Notes under the pieces: model-generated
The model's input: the letters and a program-made list of their open reading frames with translations, nothing else
Told to the model about the DNA's origin: nothing
The model's database searches: none
Shown: one piece after another, positions 12,040 through 23,699 of the stretch
Layout: each line of letters begins with the position of its first letter
Position numbering within the stretch: position 1 is the first letter of the stretch
From: Fallopia convolvulus
Taxonomy: Eukaryota; Streptophyta; Magnoliopsida; Caryophyllales; Polygonaceae
NCBI GenBank assembly: GCA_964016875.1
Contig: OZ024724.1
Location: forward strand, 49,106,438 to 49,170,437
Length of the DNA stretch: 64,000 nt
Direction of reading: 5' to 3'
Program-made: the position numbers and the translations under genes

Positions 12040-14650
12040 CTGGTCCTGCATTTCTTTCATCTCGTCCTTGAGATGCTCGGTAGATGGTTGTGGGTGGAAA
12101 AGGCTGGAGGAAGGAGAAGAAAAGCATGCATCAACCTTGCCACTGCGAATGAGGGCTATCCCGTGCTCAACAAATGCGAATATCTTTTAATCTTTATACC
12201 CCTTAGCAGCTTTGATTCGCAGCTCTATCATCTTTGTGTTTGACATTGGTTGACCCATGCATTGTTCAGTTGTTCCTCAGCAACCAGCCGTTCAAACTCA
12301 GCCTTGAATAGAATGAAAATGCATTAAAATGAAGATATGAAAGAAATATATGACTATAAGAACAAGTTGAAAAAACAAATGTAAAATAAACAAGTATGCA
12401 GGATAGAGCACATTGCATTCACAAACAGATATCATTCACAAAAAGTTTGTGGTTAAAAGATTCACAAACATCTATCTTTGACACAAGATAACAACAGATT
12501 GGATTCACAAACATCTTTATCTTTGGCACAAGATAGATCACATATAGCATGAGCACCGAGCACATACCTTATAGAAAATTGCATTCATAAACATGACTTG
12601 CTAACTAAGGGAGCATTACACATGCCAAATAATACTAAACATGACTTGTAGTATTTCCATCATTCTTGTAGTATTTTCATCTTCAAAATATACTAATCAT
12701 GATTTGCTAACTAGAAAAGGAAGTCAATAGTACATCCCATCATAAAATACAACCATAAAGCAACCATAAAAGCCATATTTTGCCAATAAAATGTTAACCC
12801 AATGAGATGTGTAAATGAGCCAACCATAAAGCAACCATAAAAGGCATACTTTGAGAATAGATTTCAACCCAATCAGATTTGTAAATGATAAGGAATATTC
12901 AGCCTAATACTTACAATGATAGCAGCTGGGCGTTCACCAACGGTTCCATCTTTGGTTGACCACAACTTCTTTACAACCTCATAAATCATATGCATGGTAC
13001 CCGACTCACCACCCCTGAAAAACAAAGAGTAAAATTGAGTTCAACATCAAGAAAAGAGAAGTAATATGTGTAACTAGATTGCAATTACCATCATTTCCAT
13101 CCACTTTGTGAACTTGCGAGAACCCCCTCGGTATGGTCCAGACTCGAGTGATTTCTTTGAACTCATGTTCTCCTTAGTCAGCTTAGCTTGGCACACCAAG
13201 TTGAGATTAGTTCTCCACAAGGTCGTCATCCTTGTCTAGTGCCTGCTCGCTAACCAGGTTGGTGGTACATTTTTAGCAAGTGCATTCTTGAAGACATTGC
13301 TAAGGTGCTTTCCAATTTGGTGTAGAAAGGCATCCTTCATCAACTCATCCGTCTCCCTCCAACATAAATACCTCTACATTGAGAAACAAGAAATAAGATA
13401 GCCTTTGTTTCATTAAATTAAAGAAATAGAAGGCATGTTACATCATATTTTCCTTGCTAGAATTAGATCATAATAGAATCTCAACAATAGATATCAAACA
13501 AAAAGTTTGTTTCATTAATTTAACAAGAAATAGGCTAATTTAAACTAAAACGTATTGTTCTTTCATTTTTAAAGAGAAAGAAAGGCAAAATTTCAGCAAT
13601 AGATATCAAACAAAAGATTAATTTCTAACTTCAAACAAAAGATTACCAAGATCTCAATCATATTTTCCTTACTAGAATTAGATTACAATAGAATCATGCT
13701 ATCATGTACCAAAGATATCAATTTCATCCAAGACTATAATACATATCACACAACTAATCAGCTTATATAAGATAAACAGATCACCCAACGATATCACACA
13801 ACGATTTTGCATTTTAAGAAGTAGAAAATAACCTGAAACTGTTGAAACCAATGGTCTGCCCATGTTTTGGCACTCTAGATATACTGGTCCAAGGACCTCG
13901 ATAATGGCCATGGATGATTTCCTTATCCTTTGCAAACGCTAACTTTTTTTGTTCAAAGTCGCTACAAAGAATTAGATAAAATTATTAGTAATCTATAAAA
14001 TGAAACTTAGGATTAATAGAGAGTTGTTTTAGAACTGACCGACTGCCTTCCCCAGCATTCCATATAAGCTTTTGTTGTGTGCCTTGTTCCTCTCCTTCTT
14101 CTTGCTCTCTTCCTATTGCTCTCCTTCTTCTTGCTCTCCTACATCTTGTTCTTCTTCACTAACCTCCTCTTCTTCCTCAGCATCTTCCTCAACTTGTTCC
14201 TCAACTTCTTCCTCAAGTTGTTCCTCAAGTTCATCCTCAACTTCCATATGAACCCCAGGCTCATTATCCACATTGAAATCATCCTCATGTTGGTCAAAAT
14301 TTTCTTCCTCAACTGGTAGTAGGGCTGGTGGAACAACTTTCTTTGTATGAGGTCTGGGAACCGGGCTAGGAGTTCTTGAATGAGCATTTATAGGAGCCCT
14401 TGAAGGGTTGAGTGCTCGTCGGACAAGAGGGGTAGTCTTTGGGGGAGCTGGTGGGAAAGTTTTTGAAGGAGCTGGTGGGGAAGTTTTTGAATGAGCCTTT
14501 AAACGTGCAACAGGTTGTGCAACAACTTGTTTTGGAAGAGCTGCAAGTGTTGTTGATTTTATAAGCCTGGGGCTATTACGAACAGGGAGCTGGAGGGGTC
14601 GTTTCAGAGGAGGTCTTTTAGGGCTTAAAGCACCCTGCTCTAGAGAAGAT
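12040..14650 (-). pseudogene. CACTA TNP1-like gene (plant transposase 24 family), broken
   Basis: Read on the minus strand in exon-like blocks. The first block, about 14646-14040, is Pro/Lys-rich then very acidic (runs of Glu near 14110-14230). Next, 13970-13835, contains HGHYRGPWTS and VPKHGQTIGF. The block 13372-13090 contains WRETDELMKDAFLHQIGKHL and SGPYRGGSRKFTKWMEMM, the conserved core of the plant En/Spm TNP1/Ptta family, ending at a GTAATT donor. A further block at 13018-12917 contains GTMHMIYEVVKKLWS and a coiled coil lies near 12060-12000 (MKEMQDQMKALQAQNQEI). TAG stops interrupt the acidic block (near 14113) and the core (near 13238). In related elements this protein binds the subterminal repeats. 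It could belong to the nested element ending at 15,299 rather than to the outer one. Confidence 0.6.
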
Positions 14651-15059
14651 CTTCTCTAGAGCAAATTCCTCAAATTGGTGACCCCAAGTAGCACATTCAA
14701 CCGTGAACACCCCAAATTTCAAGAATCTAAACATCGATTTACACACAACCATAATCTAGAAATCAGACCTAATTGAAAAGCATTACAATCGGACCTAATC
14801 AAAGTTACATAACTTTTTCACTAAGCTTGAGAGGACAGTGGAAGAAGGAGAGAGTGCCTCCTTTCGTTGTTGCCCCGTCGTTCGCAGTCTACTTCAGAGA
14901 CAGGGAAGAAGGAAGATCGAGGCTCTCGTCGGTGCTAGATGGTGGCCGGTCTACCGAAGACAAGTGGAGGTGTCGATTCACGAAGACGGGTGTTCGTTGG
15001 AAGAAAAGATAGACGAAACGGTGGCGGCCGACGGGTAACCCTAAGCACGGGGGATTAGG

Positions 15060-15299
15060 TTTGGGAAATTAATAGGAGGACTTTTATGGCGCTTTGTGTC
15101 CAAAAGCGCCATGCGTGTATTTTATTTTATAGCGCTTTTTATAAAAGCGGTCTAATAGATGAATTTTTAATTTTATTAAAAAAGATTTAATTGTTTATAG
15201 CGCTTTATTTGTAAAAGCGCCATCCGTGCCTAATATTTAACTACGCTTTAAAGTAGTGCCATAATATTTCCACCGTGTATAACAAATTTTGTACTAGTG
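15060..15299. mobile_element. Second CACTA-type terminus with AGCGCTTTT subterminal repeats
   Basis: The sequence ends TTTTGTACTAGTG at 15299, so the reverse complement starts CACTAGTACAAAA, a CACTA-type end different from the outer element's. Inside are inverted GGCGCTTT...AAAGCGCC pairs at about 15089-15112, 15133-15149, 15199-15222 and a weaker pair at 15243, a subterminal array distinct from the TTTGTGG type. The partner end was not found, so this is either a truncated nested element whose 5' part includes the TNP1-like gene, or a chimeric remnant. Confidence 0.6.
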
Positions 15300-15410
15300 A
15301 GAAAGAGGTGGACCACGCGCAAAGTTGCAGCTAGTAACCCCAACACGTCCACGAGATGTGCTTCGAAGGTTATGCATGATGACCTAAATCAGAGAAATAC
15401 AAGGAAACAT

Positions 15411-15850
15411 AATTAGAACTCAAATATATTTAGGGCATGCAATTGATCATGCTATTGAATGCATGTTTGTCTAGGAAAAAAAGAGCATGCAATTGATGAA
15501 TACCTAAAGTGAGTCTAGAATTAAAATGTCACAAATTATTAGAACTCAAGTATATTTAGGGCATTCAATTGATCATGTTTGTCTAGGAAAAAAAGAGCAT
15601 GCAATTGATGAATACCTAAAGTGAGCCTAGAATTAAAATATCACAAATTATTAGAACTCATGTATATTTAGGGCATTCAATTGATCATGTTTGTCTAGGA
15701 AAAAAAGAGCATGCAATTGATGAATACCTAAAGTCGAGTCTAGAATTAAAAATGTCACAAATTATTAGAACTCAAGTATATTTAGGGCATTCAATTGATC
15801 ATGCAATTGAATGCATGTTTGTCTAGGAAGAAAGGAGCATGCAATTCTTC
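15411..15850. repeat. Tandem repeat, about 112-126 bp unit, about 3.7 copies
   Basis: AGAACTC marks successive copies at 15415, 15541, 15653 and 15767 (spacing 126, 112, 114). Each unit carries TTAGGGCATGCAATTGAT, TTTGTCTAGGAAAAAAAGAG and GAATACCTAAAGT. The first and last copies share an extra GAATGCATG segment missing from the middle two. Non-coding. Confidence 0.9.
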
Positions 15851-16714
15851 CAAGAAATGAAAAAAATAGAAGAAATAGGGAGAGAGTAGGCACTTGTAAC
15901 TTTACTGAATGAATTGAAGGAGATAGGGTGGGTTGTCCAGGAAGAAACCGACAGCATTAACGACCCATGAAATCGCCAGCATTAAGGACCCATGAAGAGA
16001 GAAAACAGAGATGAACTATAAAGAGTCAAAGTTAAGCAAGAGCAAGGGAGAGAGGGAGAGAGACTTACCAATCGGCTGCCTTGAACAAAAGCGAGCTTGC
16101 TCTGAAAGAACACCAATGATGGTAGTGAGAGCCCAAAATCAAACATCCATTGTATCAAACTCAAAGGAAAGGAGCGCTAGCAAGGGAGAGATGGAGAGAT
16201 GACTTACCAATCGCCGGATTCCTTGTCCAAAGGGCTGCAATGAGCTTGCTTGAAAGAACACCAAAAAAGTTAAAACGAAACCCTAGAAGGAAAGGAAGGT
16301 CGAGAGGGAGAGAGACTTACCATTGCCGGCAAGATCGAACATAATCGCCAGGGAGCGCCGCCGCGAGTGAGCAACTTCTCTAAAAGCACAATGGATGCTA
16401 AGTGTGAGAGAGCGGCGAGAGGAATGATGGAATGATGCTAAGTGTTAGGGTTTCAAATGGAATGAATTCCACTAACGGGCCTACCTAGATCGAGCCCAAA
16501 AATTTCCCTCTTAGCCCAACATTCAAATTCCCTCCCAACCCTAAACCCGAAATTAAAAATTCCCCTCTCAAACCAAAATTTCCCTCCTAAATGCATTATT
16601 CTATCCTACATCAATTTTTCCCTCCTACCTCAAAATTGTCCTCTTAAACCAAAAATCTAGTTGGTAAAGGAGCAAATAATTACATATACAGATGATAGAA
16701 TGAGGGAAAAGGAA
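15851..16714. other. CACTA internal spacer without a supported gene
   Basis: Contains related short segments with GGGAGAGAG and ACTTACCAATCG/ACTTACCATTG words (near 16060, 16200, 16315), which look like repeated exon-donor junctions read on the minus strand. Open frames here have no domains. It probably held 3' transposase exons or untranslated sequence. Confidence 0.4.
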
Positions 16715-19700
16715 TTACCGATCATATTGTCCGGAACTTGAAGATGATGGAAAATCATCTTCTTCGTTGTCATTTTCAATATCGAAGCTATCATCGCCAC
16801 TTTCCACATCGTATGCTTCCTCATGCAATGACACTGGGTCATTAAGATTTGTAGGTAAAGATTGAATTGTTGACCCTACAAAGCCATCAATATCAAAGTC
16901 ATCCGGTTGTAATGCTTCAAAAATGGTTGGTTGTTCAAGATTGTTCTCTGCCCATCCGTGCTCAACATTGACTCTTGGCTTTGTCTTACACACATATCTC
17001 CAATCTGCACAACTTCGGGGTGCGCCAGGGTAGTCAAGATAGTAAACTTGGATGCATTGTTGAGCAAAGACAAAAGGATCATGGTTGTTGTAACGTCTCT
17101 TCACATTAACCTCTTGGAAATGGTAATCTGGATGGACTTTTGTCCCATTAGGGCTAGGGTCAAACCACAAACACTTGAACATGACAATCTTCTTACACGA
17201 CATCCCAGTGAACTCAAACTCCAAAATCTGTTCTATCAACCCAAAGAAATATGATTGTGTATCACTATTACGAGCTTGCACACACACACACACACAGACA
17301 CACCACTATTCATGGTTAACTTTCCTTCTCCGCGTTTCAACATTTCAAATTTATAACCATTGATGCAATATGATGGTCAGGACAACACCTTTCGGGATGG
17401 CCCCCAAGCTAAACTATTTATCAAATCATGATCCTCAAGTGGGGGTGTCGGGCATTTGCAACTAAAACCTACAAAACATAGACACATATATTGACCCTAT
17501 ACACACGTGATGTTAGAATTTTGTATTGTTGACACAATATGAACTAGTACTTACAGTTTCAAGAAACCATGTACAAAAATAGTTGGCAAGTCCGTACGTA
17601 TATCCTTGGCCTACAATGGGTTGAAATTCCCTGCATATGGAAAGAACAACATAAGACTAGTACTTCAAAGTTTCCCTAAAATAACATATATATGTTTAAT
17701 TGACTTACTCGACATATGAGTGGACCTCTCTACAATTAAGTAGGGTAAGTATGTGTTGCATGAAAGTCCGTCTCATTGGACAACTAAATAGCATTGCATT
17801 TTTCACTTGCACGACCAGGATGGTTGAAAATTGAAATTTGAGGATTCACACTCACCTCATCCGTGGTGGTTTTCTTTCTCTTATAAGAGTCTTGATGATG
17901 AGGATAATGTTGAGCGCAACTTGTTATCTCCTCAAACAAATATGATTCCATTATGGACGCCTCCACCTTTTGCGGGTTCATCATGTTCCCTTTAAACGTG
18001 AATAATAATCTTTCAATTGAATACATCCATCTGTTCTGTACAGGACTCCCTAACTTTGCCTCGTATGGTAAATGAACAATGAGATGCTCTATGCAATCAA
18101 AGAACGATGGTGAAAATATCCTTTCCAATTGGCATAATAAAAGAGGTGCAGCCCGTTCTAGATCCTCAATCATTTGTTTGTCAAGTGTAGATGAACATAA
18201 TGATTGGAAAAACAAGCTTAGCTCCGTCAATGGCCCCCACATACCCACGGGAAGAAGTTCTTTGAAAGCAGCTGGTAGAAGTCATTGCATGAACACATGG
18301 CAATCATGACTCTTCATTCCTTGTAGTCTACCCTCTTCCAATTGCACACATCGACAAATATTAGAGGCATAACCATCCGGAAATCTCAAGCTCTGTAACC
18401 AAGTAAGCAACGTTGTCTTTTTGGGCCTATCTAATGCATAAACTGCTTTTGGTTTTGGACCCTTGTGATCATCCTCCACTTGAAGCTCTAGGCGATGACA
18501 ATATAAGCGTAGGTCCTTCCTTGAGCTCAAGTTGTCCTTTGTCTTACCCTTAACATCCAATAAAGTGTTAATCACATTCTCAAACACGTTTTTCTCAATA
18601 TGTATGACATCAAGGTTGTGACGGAGCAAATTATGCTTCCAATAAGGAAGCAACCAAAATATACTTTTCTTCGTGAACTTATGAGTATCACCATAACCAT
18701 CAGGATATTGAAGTGGACTCTCCATGGCGGTCGGAAAATCATGAACACGTTCCCACACCTATTCACTAGAGAAATACGGAATAGGAGGCTCGTCCTCCTT
18801 TCGCCCTTTGTAGAAGTTTCTCCTGTTGGTCTGGAATGGGTGATCTATTTTCAATATGCACCTATGACAATCAAACCATGAAGGCTTTCGTCCATGGTGT
18901 AATCGAAAGGCTTTTGTGTTCTCCGTGCAATGAGGACAAGAATAAATACCAACAATACTCCACCCAGATAACATCCCATATGCTGGGAAGTCATTCACTG
19001 TCCACATAAGTGCAGCATGCATCCTAAAGTGCTTCCCTGTAGAGACATTAAATGTTGGCCACCCATTTTCCACAATAATAACAACTCATCAATCAACGGT
19101 TTCATACAAATATCTATTAACTTCTTCGGATTTTTTGGACCTAGAACAGTAGTGCTTAAGAACAAATAAGAAGCCTTCATGCACATATCTGGGGGTAGGT
19201 TGTAAGGGGTGATAATCACCGGCCATGTCGAGTATGTCTTGCTAAACTTACTAAAGGGGGAGAATCCATTTGAACACAAGCATAATCTCACATTACGAAT
19301 CTCCTTGGCAAAATTAGGATAGGTTCGATCAAAATGCTTCCAAGCCTCGGCATCAGACGGCTGACTCATATATCCTTCATCTGCTTGGTGCTCAGCATGC
19401 CAACGCATCTTGGAAGCCATTTCCTCCATAGCATACAATCACTGCAACCGTGGGATCAATGGCAAATATCGTAACACTTTATTGGGTATTGGCTTTCCTT
19501 TTTGGGACAAACATGATTGATACCATGGACTGTGGCAAAATTTGCACTCAAATGCATCGGCATCATCCTTCAAAAACAACATACAACCTTGGAGGCATAG
19601 GTGTATCTTTTGTTGGGGCAATCCTAACCCTCTAGCCATCTTCTTCTGCTCATAGAAACTTTTTGGGAAGTTGTTGTCCCTTTGCAAAACCTCAATGACT

Positions 19701-20400
19701 TTTTGAAGTAGTGCACCATATCCAGCTTGTGACATGTTGTATTTGGTTTTCAACTCCATAAAAGATCCGATAGCAGCTAAATGTGACATGTGAGAACCAT
19801 CATATAATGGCCGATCTGCTGCTCTCAATACATCAGCAAAGCGCTCAAATAATAAGGACATTTCCTCGTTGCCAGGACCAAACACCATTGTCGATTGTTC
19901 TAAGTAACTTCCTTCTTCAAGGTCATGGTTTTCACCCACCTCTAAAGGACTACTACTTGGCTCATTATAAGAAGTACATGTGTCAAACCACGGGGTGGAA
20001 CAAAACTTGGACCAGCTGCATCAAACACCATTCTTTGGGTGGGATTCAAATTATCAAACAAATGCATCCCAATCCCAAAGAGATTCATATTACTAGGATT
20101 TGAGGTGGAAGACAACTCCTCCAAAGGGGGCGCATTGGCAAATGGTGACTCTCCATGTGTAGTCCACCAATAATAACTGTCAACAAAGCCTTTTCTCAAC
20201 AGATGAACGCGGACATTATCTACATCTTCAAATCGCCCATTCTTACATTTCAAACAAGGACATTTTATCTTATTCCCATCCATGAAATGGTTTTGAGATT
20301 TTGCAAATTCAAGAAATCTCTGAACACCATCAACAAATTCGATATTGTAACCACCACCACTAGGAAGCCATCTATCATACATCCAATCACGATTCTCCAT
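16715..20400 (-). pseudogene. TNP2: CACTA TNP2 transposase, complete domain order but broken
   Basis: ATG at 20400 (MENRDWMYDRW) after an AATTTACAG acceptor-like site. Order on the minus strand: transposase-associated domain (20400 to about 20190, ending CPCLKCKNGRF); TNP2 catalytic region (about 19940-18282, including LPLIPRLQ, MRWHAEH, ALMWTVNDFPAYGMLSGWS, SWFDCHR and LRHNLDVIHIEKNVFENV); DUF4218 (18250-17786, with HLIVHLPYEAKLG and SIERLLFTFKG); and DUF4216 in a separate exon (about 17281-16715, with FKCLWFDPSPNG and NNHDPFVFAQQ). The protein would bind the terminal inverted repeats and cut and join the element. Breaks: in-frame stops at 19439-19441, 18759-18761 and 18282-18284, and frameshifts near 19980 and 19070. 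All three stops fit single C-to-T changes. It cannot make a full transposase. Confidence 0.9.
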
Positions 20401-20740
20401 CGATAATTCTGTAAATTTGTCCAAACAAACTTAAGTTAACATTAACAAACAAGCAAAACCCACAAATATATACTAAATACCCTAAATCTAAAACTTGTAA
20501 CACTAAAACCTCTTTGCAACTAACTTACCTGATCGAAATCAGATGTGCACCTCTTAATCTTATCTTCAAAATGTGTAGAGTATTATCTTCAAGATTTGAG
20601 TTTTTTTTTATGTGAGAGAATATTGTTGAGAGGGAGAATTTTGAGAGAGAATGAGAAACAAGTCGTGAGAATGAGGTTTTTTGACGTATCATAGGCAATG
20701 GTAGCTGAGAATTGAATGAGGTTAGAACGAGGAGCATTTA

Positions 20741-21307
20741 GTGAAAATGCAATTTCAAATTAGCCAGGAAAATGGCAACAAAAATGGCCACGCATACATT
20801 TTCGGCTCACTGAAAAGGCCAGATCCAATTCGGCCCATATGCTTGGATTATATGTTAGGGGTTTCTCGGCCCAACCCTAACGAGCCACTCGAGCGGCCTT
20901 CATCTCCCTCACTCTCCCAAATTTTAGGGTTTCATCTCATCATTGTCGTTCTCCATCTCCCTCTCCCTCTCCCTCACGAGCCGCCCGGCACAAGCGCCAT
21001 CTCCATCGCTCTCCATCTCTCTCGAGCGACAACTCCTTCAAACTACCAAGATCAAACGCCATCTCCCTCTCCTTCTCCCTCTCCCTCTCTCTCGAGCGCC
21101 ATCTCCCTCTCCCTCTATCGAGCCACTTCTTCTTGCCTCTCTCTCACTCTCGATCAGTCGCCATTTGGTTTCGCCTCTCTCCACCGGCTACACAGTCGAC
21201 CAGATCGGCGCGCAACACCGTCCACCACACCGGCAATGCCTTCGACCAGATCGCCTCTCTCGCTCTCCTTTTTTCTCCACTTTCTTCATACTGTTATGAA
21301 ACTTTAA
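20741..21307 (+). other. CT-rich leader upstream of the Myb/SANT-like gene
   Basis: Dense CTCCCTCTCC and TCTCTCGAGC repeats (20950-21290). The open frames in all three phases are compositional artefacts rich in Ser, Pro, Leu and Arg. Position and composition fit the promoter or 5' leader of the plus-strand gene at 22072. The copy at about 31145-31500 is similar. Confidence 0.5.
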
Positions 21308-22071
21308 TTGAAAATGCAATTTGATAGTATTATGTTACTTGGTTGAGCATTAAGAATCTGGATTTCGATTACAAATTTGCTAGTATTAAGAATCTGGATT
21401 TTTTTGTTGGAAATGAAAATGCTTGAAAATTAAGTTTTGATTGAAAATGCTCTTCTTCATACTGGCATGTGATGGATTTTGATTGCAAATTTGATAGTAT
21501 TAAGAGTCTGGATTTTTTGTTGGAAATGAAAATGCTTGAAAATTAAGTTTTGATTGAAGATGCTCTTCCTCACCACTTTTGTTGGTTAGGACTTGGGAGA
21601 CGTATATGAATTTGGATTCCATTTGCTCATGTTTTCGGTTTAAATAGTTGCTCTCCCTTCTTGTTTCTTTCTTCTACAACTAAGTGTATTTTCCCCACAC
21701 ATTGGATGTATGTTGGTTTATGTATATGGAATTTGATTAATATTGGTTGATGTCATGAGTATACCAGTGCACCTTACTTCTCATCTCTCTAGGCCTTGGA
21801 AATTGTCAATGGCCTCTATGTTTGTTTTTGCATCTCAAACATTCTTTTCAATTGATGACAAGTAAAAATGAAGTTAGTTTGATTGCTATAATATGCTTGT
21901 TGAGGAGGATCATCTCTTTGTTCATGCCATTTGTGTGTCAATTGTTTATATTTGGGTTTGGACAACTACAATGATACATATTTGACCATTTTTCTTTCAC
22001 CATTTTACCACTCATGATTTTGTCAATTACGATTGATTTTTTTCCATTTCTTTTCTTCACAAGTTGTTGCA

Positions 22072-23171
22072 ATGCCAATGAACTGGAATCATGACCAAGA
22101 GATGATCTTCCTCAAAATTGTTTTAGAGCTTAGTCCTCCCCTTGATGATCCCATCCCCCTAACTGGGTTGATGTCCACCAGCGATTCATGGCTGAGACCG
22201 GGTGTTTGTCCACGAGAATCACTTCGCAATCAAGGTATAACCACTATTATAGGCTTTGGAAGATATGGAGTCTTTTCCAACAAACGAAGGGGGGGGGGTC
22301 TCATATGGGATTCAAGTACCTGGCAAATTATTGGTCACGACGGGTGGTGCGCGGGGAAATACAAAGTAAGTGCAAATTCACCTTTTAACTTAATATAAAC
22401 TTATACTCTACCCCCTCCAAAATAATACCAAGTTTACATTTCTCCTTTTGATACAAACTTTCATCTTATTTAGCAAAAGTAATGCAAGGTCATATTTAGC
22501 AAAATAATACCATGCTTTCATTTTTTAAGGGTACGTTACTATATCATCTAGTTACTTGTATTCCTATTTCTTGATTGATTATGGTTGGTATTTGTGGTTA
22601 TTTAAGACTTGACTTGTACAGTTAGAGAAGTTGTGGGCTTTTGACATCTTACTGGCGAGTAATAAATATTCTGCTAGAACGTATCCTAAACAAATTTATA
22701 GGTTCAACCAGTCATTGATGACTTCAAGTCTATTGAATCTAATGAATGATGTTTGTTTTCAAGGTCATAATTTTACCTTACTTATCATCTAGGGTTTACT
22801 TTGTCAAAAGTAATAGAAGATATTTTAGTATTGGACATTTGCTTTCATTTTTTAAGGTTTACTTGGACTTGTGTTCCATGTTATTTTTTTTCATTTTTTA
22901 GAATCTTAGTAGGTTTAATTTGTCTTGTTTTGGTGTTTTGTTATCATTTTTAACTTGTAAATATCTTGTATTGTAGGAGTGCAAAGCTTACAAGTTTTTC
23001 AGGAAAAATGGCATGGATCCTTATATGAGTACTCTTTTGAACAAAATCTTTTATTGTCGAACCATGGAAGATGAAGATGTGGAGCTTCACCTGTCTAGAG
23101 ACGATGATGAGGACGTAGGCTGTACAAAACAAGAGGAAGAGGAAGAGGAAGAGGAAGAGGAAGACATTTAG
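22072..23171 (+). pseudogene. Myb/SANT-like gene inside the CACTA element, copy 1, broken
   Basis: Exon 1 is 22072-22365 (donor GTAAGT at 22366); exon 2 is 22977-23171 (acceptor TTGTAG, stop TAG). Starts MPMNWNHDQEMIFLKIVLEL; the middle, in another frame, reads NWVDVHQRFM and SRYNHYYRLWKIWSLFQQ; it returns to the first frame for LIWDSSTWQIIGHDGW, then KYK|ECKAYKFFRKNGMD across the splice. This order (W-x-L start, helix, LWKIW, tG-x-x-WD, DEWW-like, KFR) is the plant Myb/SANT-like (Myb_DNA-bind_3) pattern. Frame changes sit in a CCCCC tract (about 22152-22160) and a nine-G tract (22289-22300). The C-terminus is acidic with five GAGGAA repeats (23133-23162). It runs opposite to the transposase genes. 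DNA binding is a family inference. Confidence 0.75.
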
Positions 23172-23699
23172 AGGATTGTGTTGGTGTTAGTGATTTTAGA
23201 CTTGTAGTTTGTTTGTATGCCTTACTTGGTTGTAGTGACATTAGAGGATTGAGTTGCCCACTGAAATTGTGTTTAAATCTTATTGTGTTGAAGTCATTTG
23301 TTAGGATTGTGTTGAAGACATTGAAATTGTGTTAAGATTGTTTTGGACATTTTATGCATTTATATGGGCAGCTTTGTATGTGCATTTTTATGCTAAGTTT
23401 TGTATGTGCATTGTTTGAGTTTTGTATGTGCATTTTTATGCTAAGTTTTGTATGTGCATTGTTTGGGTTTTGTATGTGCATTTTAAGGCTACGTTTTGGC
23501 AAATTTTTTATGTACATTGTTGGGTTTTTTTAAATTCTTGTAGTTTATTGTCTTACGATTTTTGATAGAAATTGAGGATCCGAGCTACTAGGTCCTTGTG
23601 CAGTTGCTATTTAATTTGGGGTCTTTATGTGACTTTTGAATAATAGGTTTTAAGATTTCTTTTTTCTTTTTTTTTGCTTAATTAATAGATTTTTTTTAT

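Noticed and set aside
11674..12243. Open frames with Ser-Leu or Arg-Glu runs on both strands
   Set aside because: They are created by the (AG)n microsatellite at 11880-11940.
20741..21307. 188-residue plus-strand frame and overlapping frames
   Set aside because: CT-rich low-complexity leader; all three phases are open and none is conserved between the duplicated copies.
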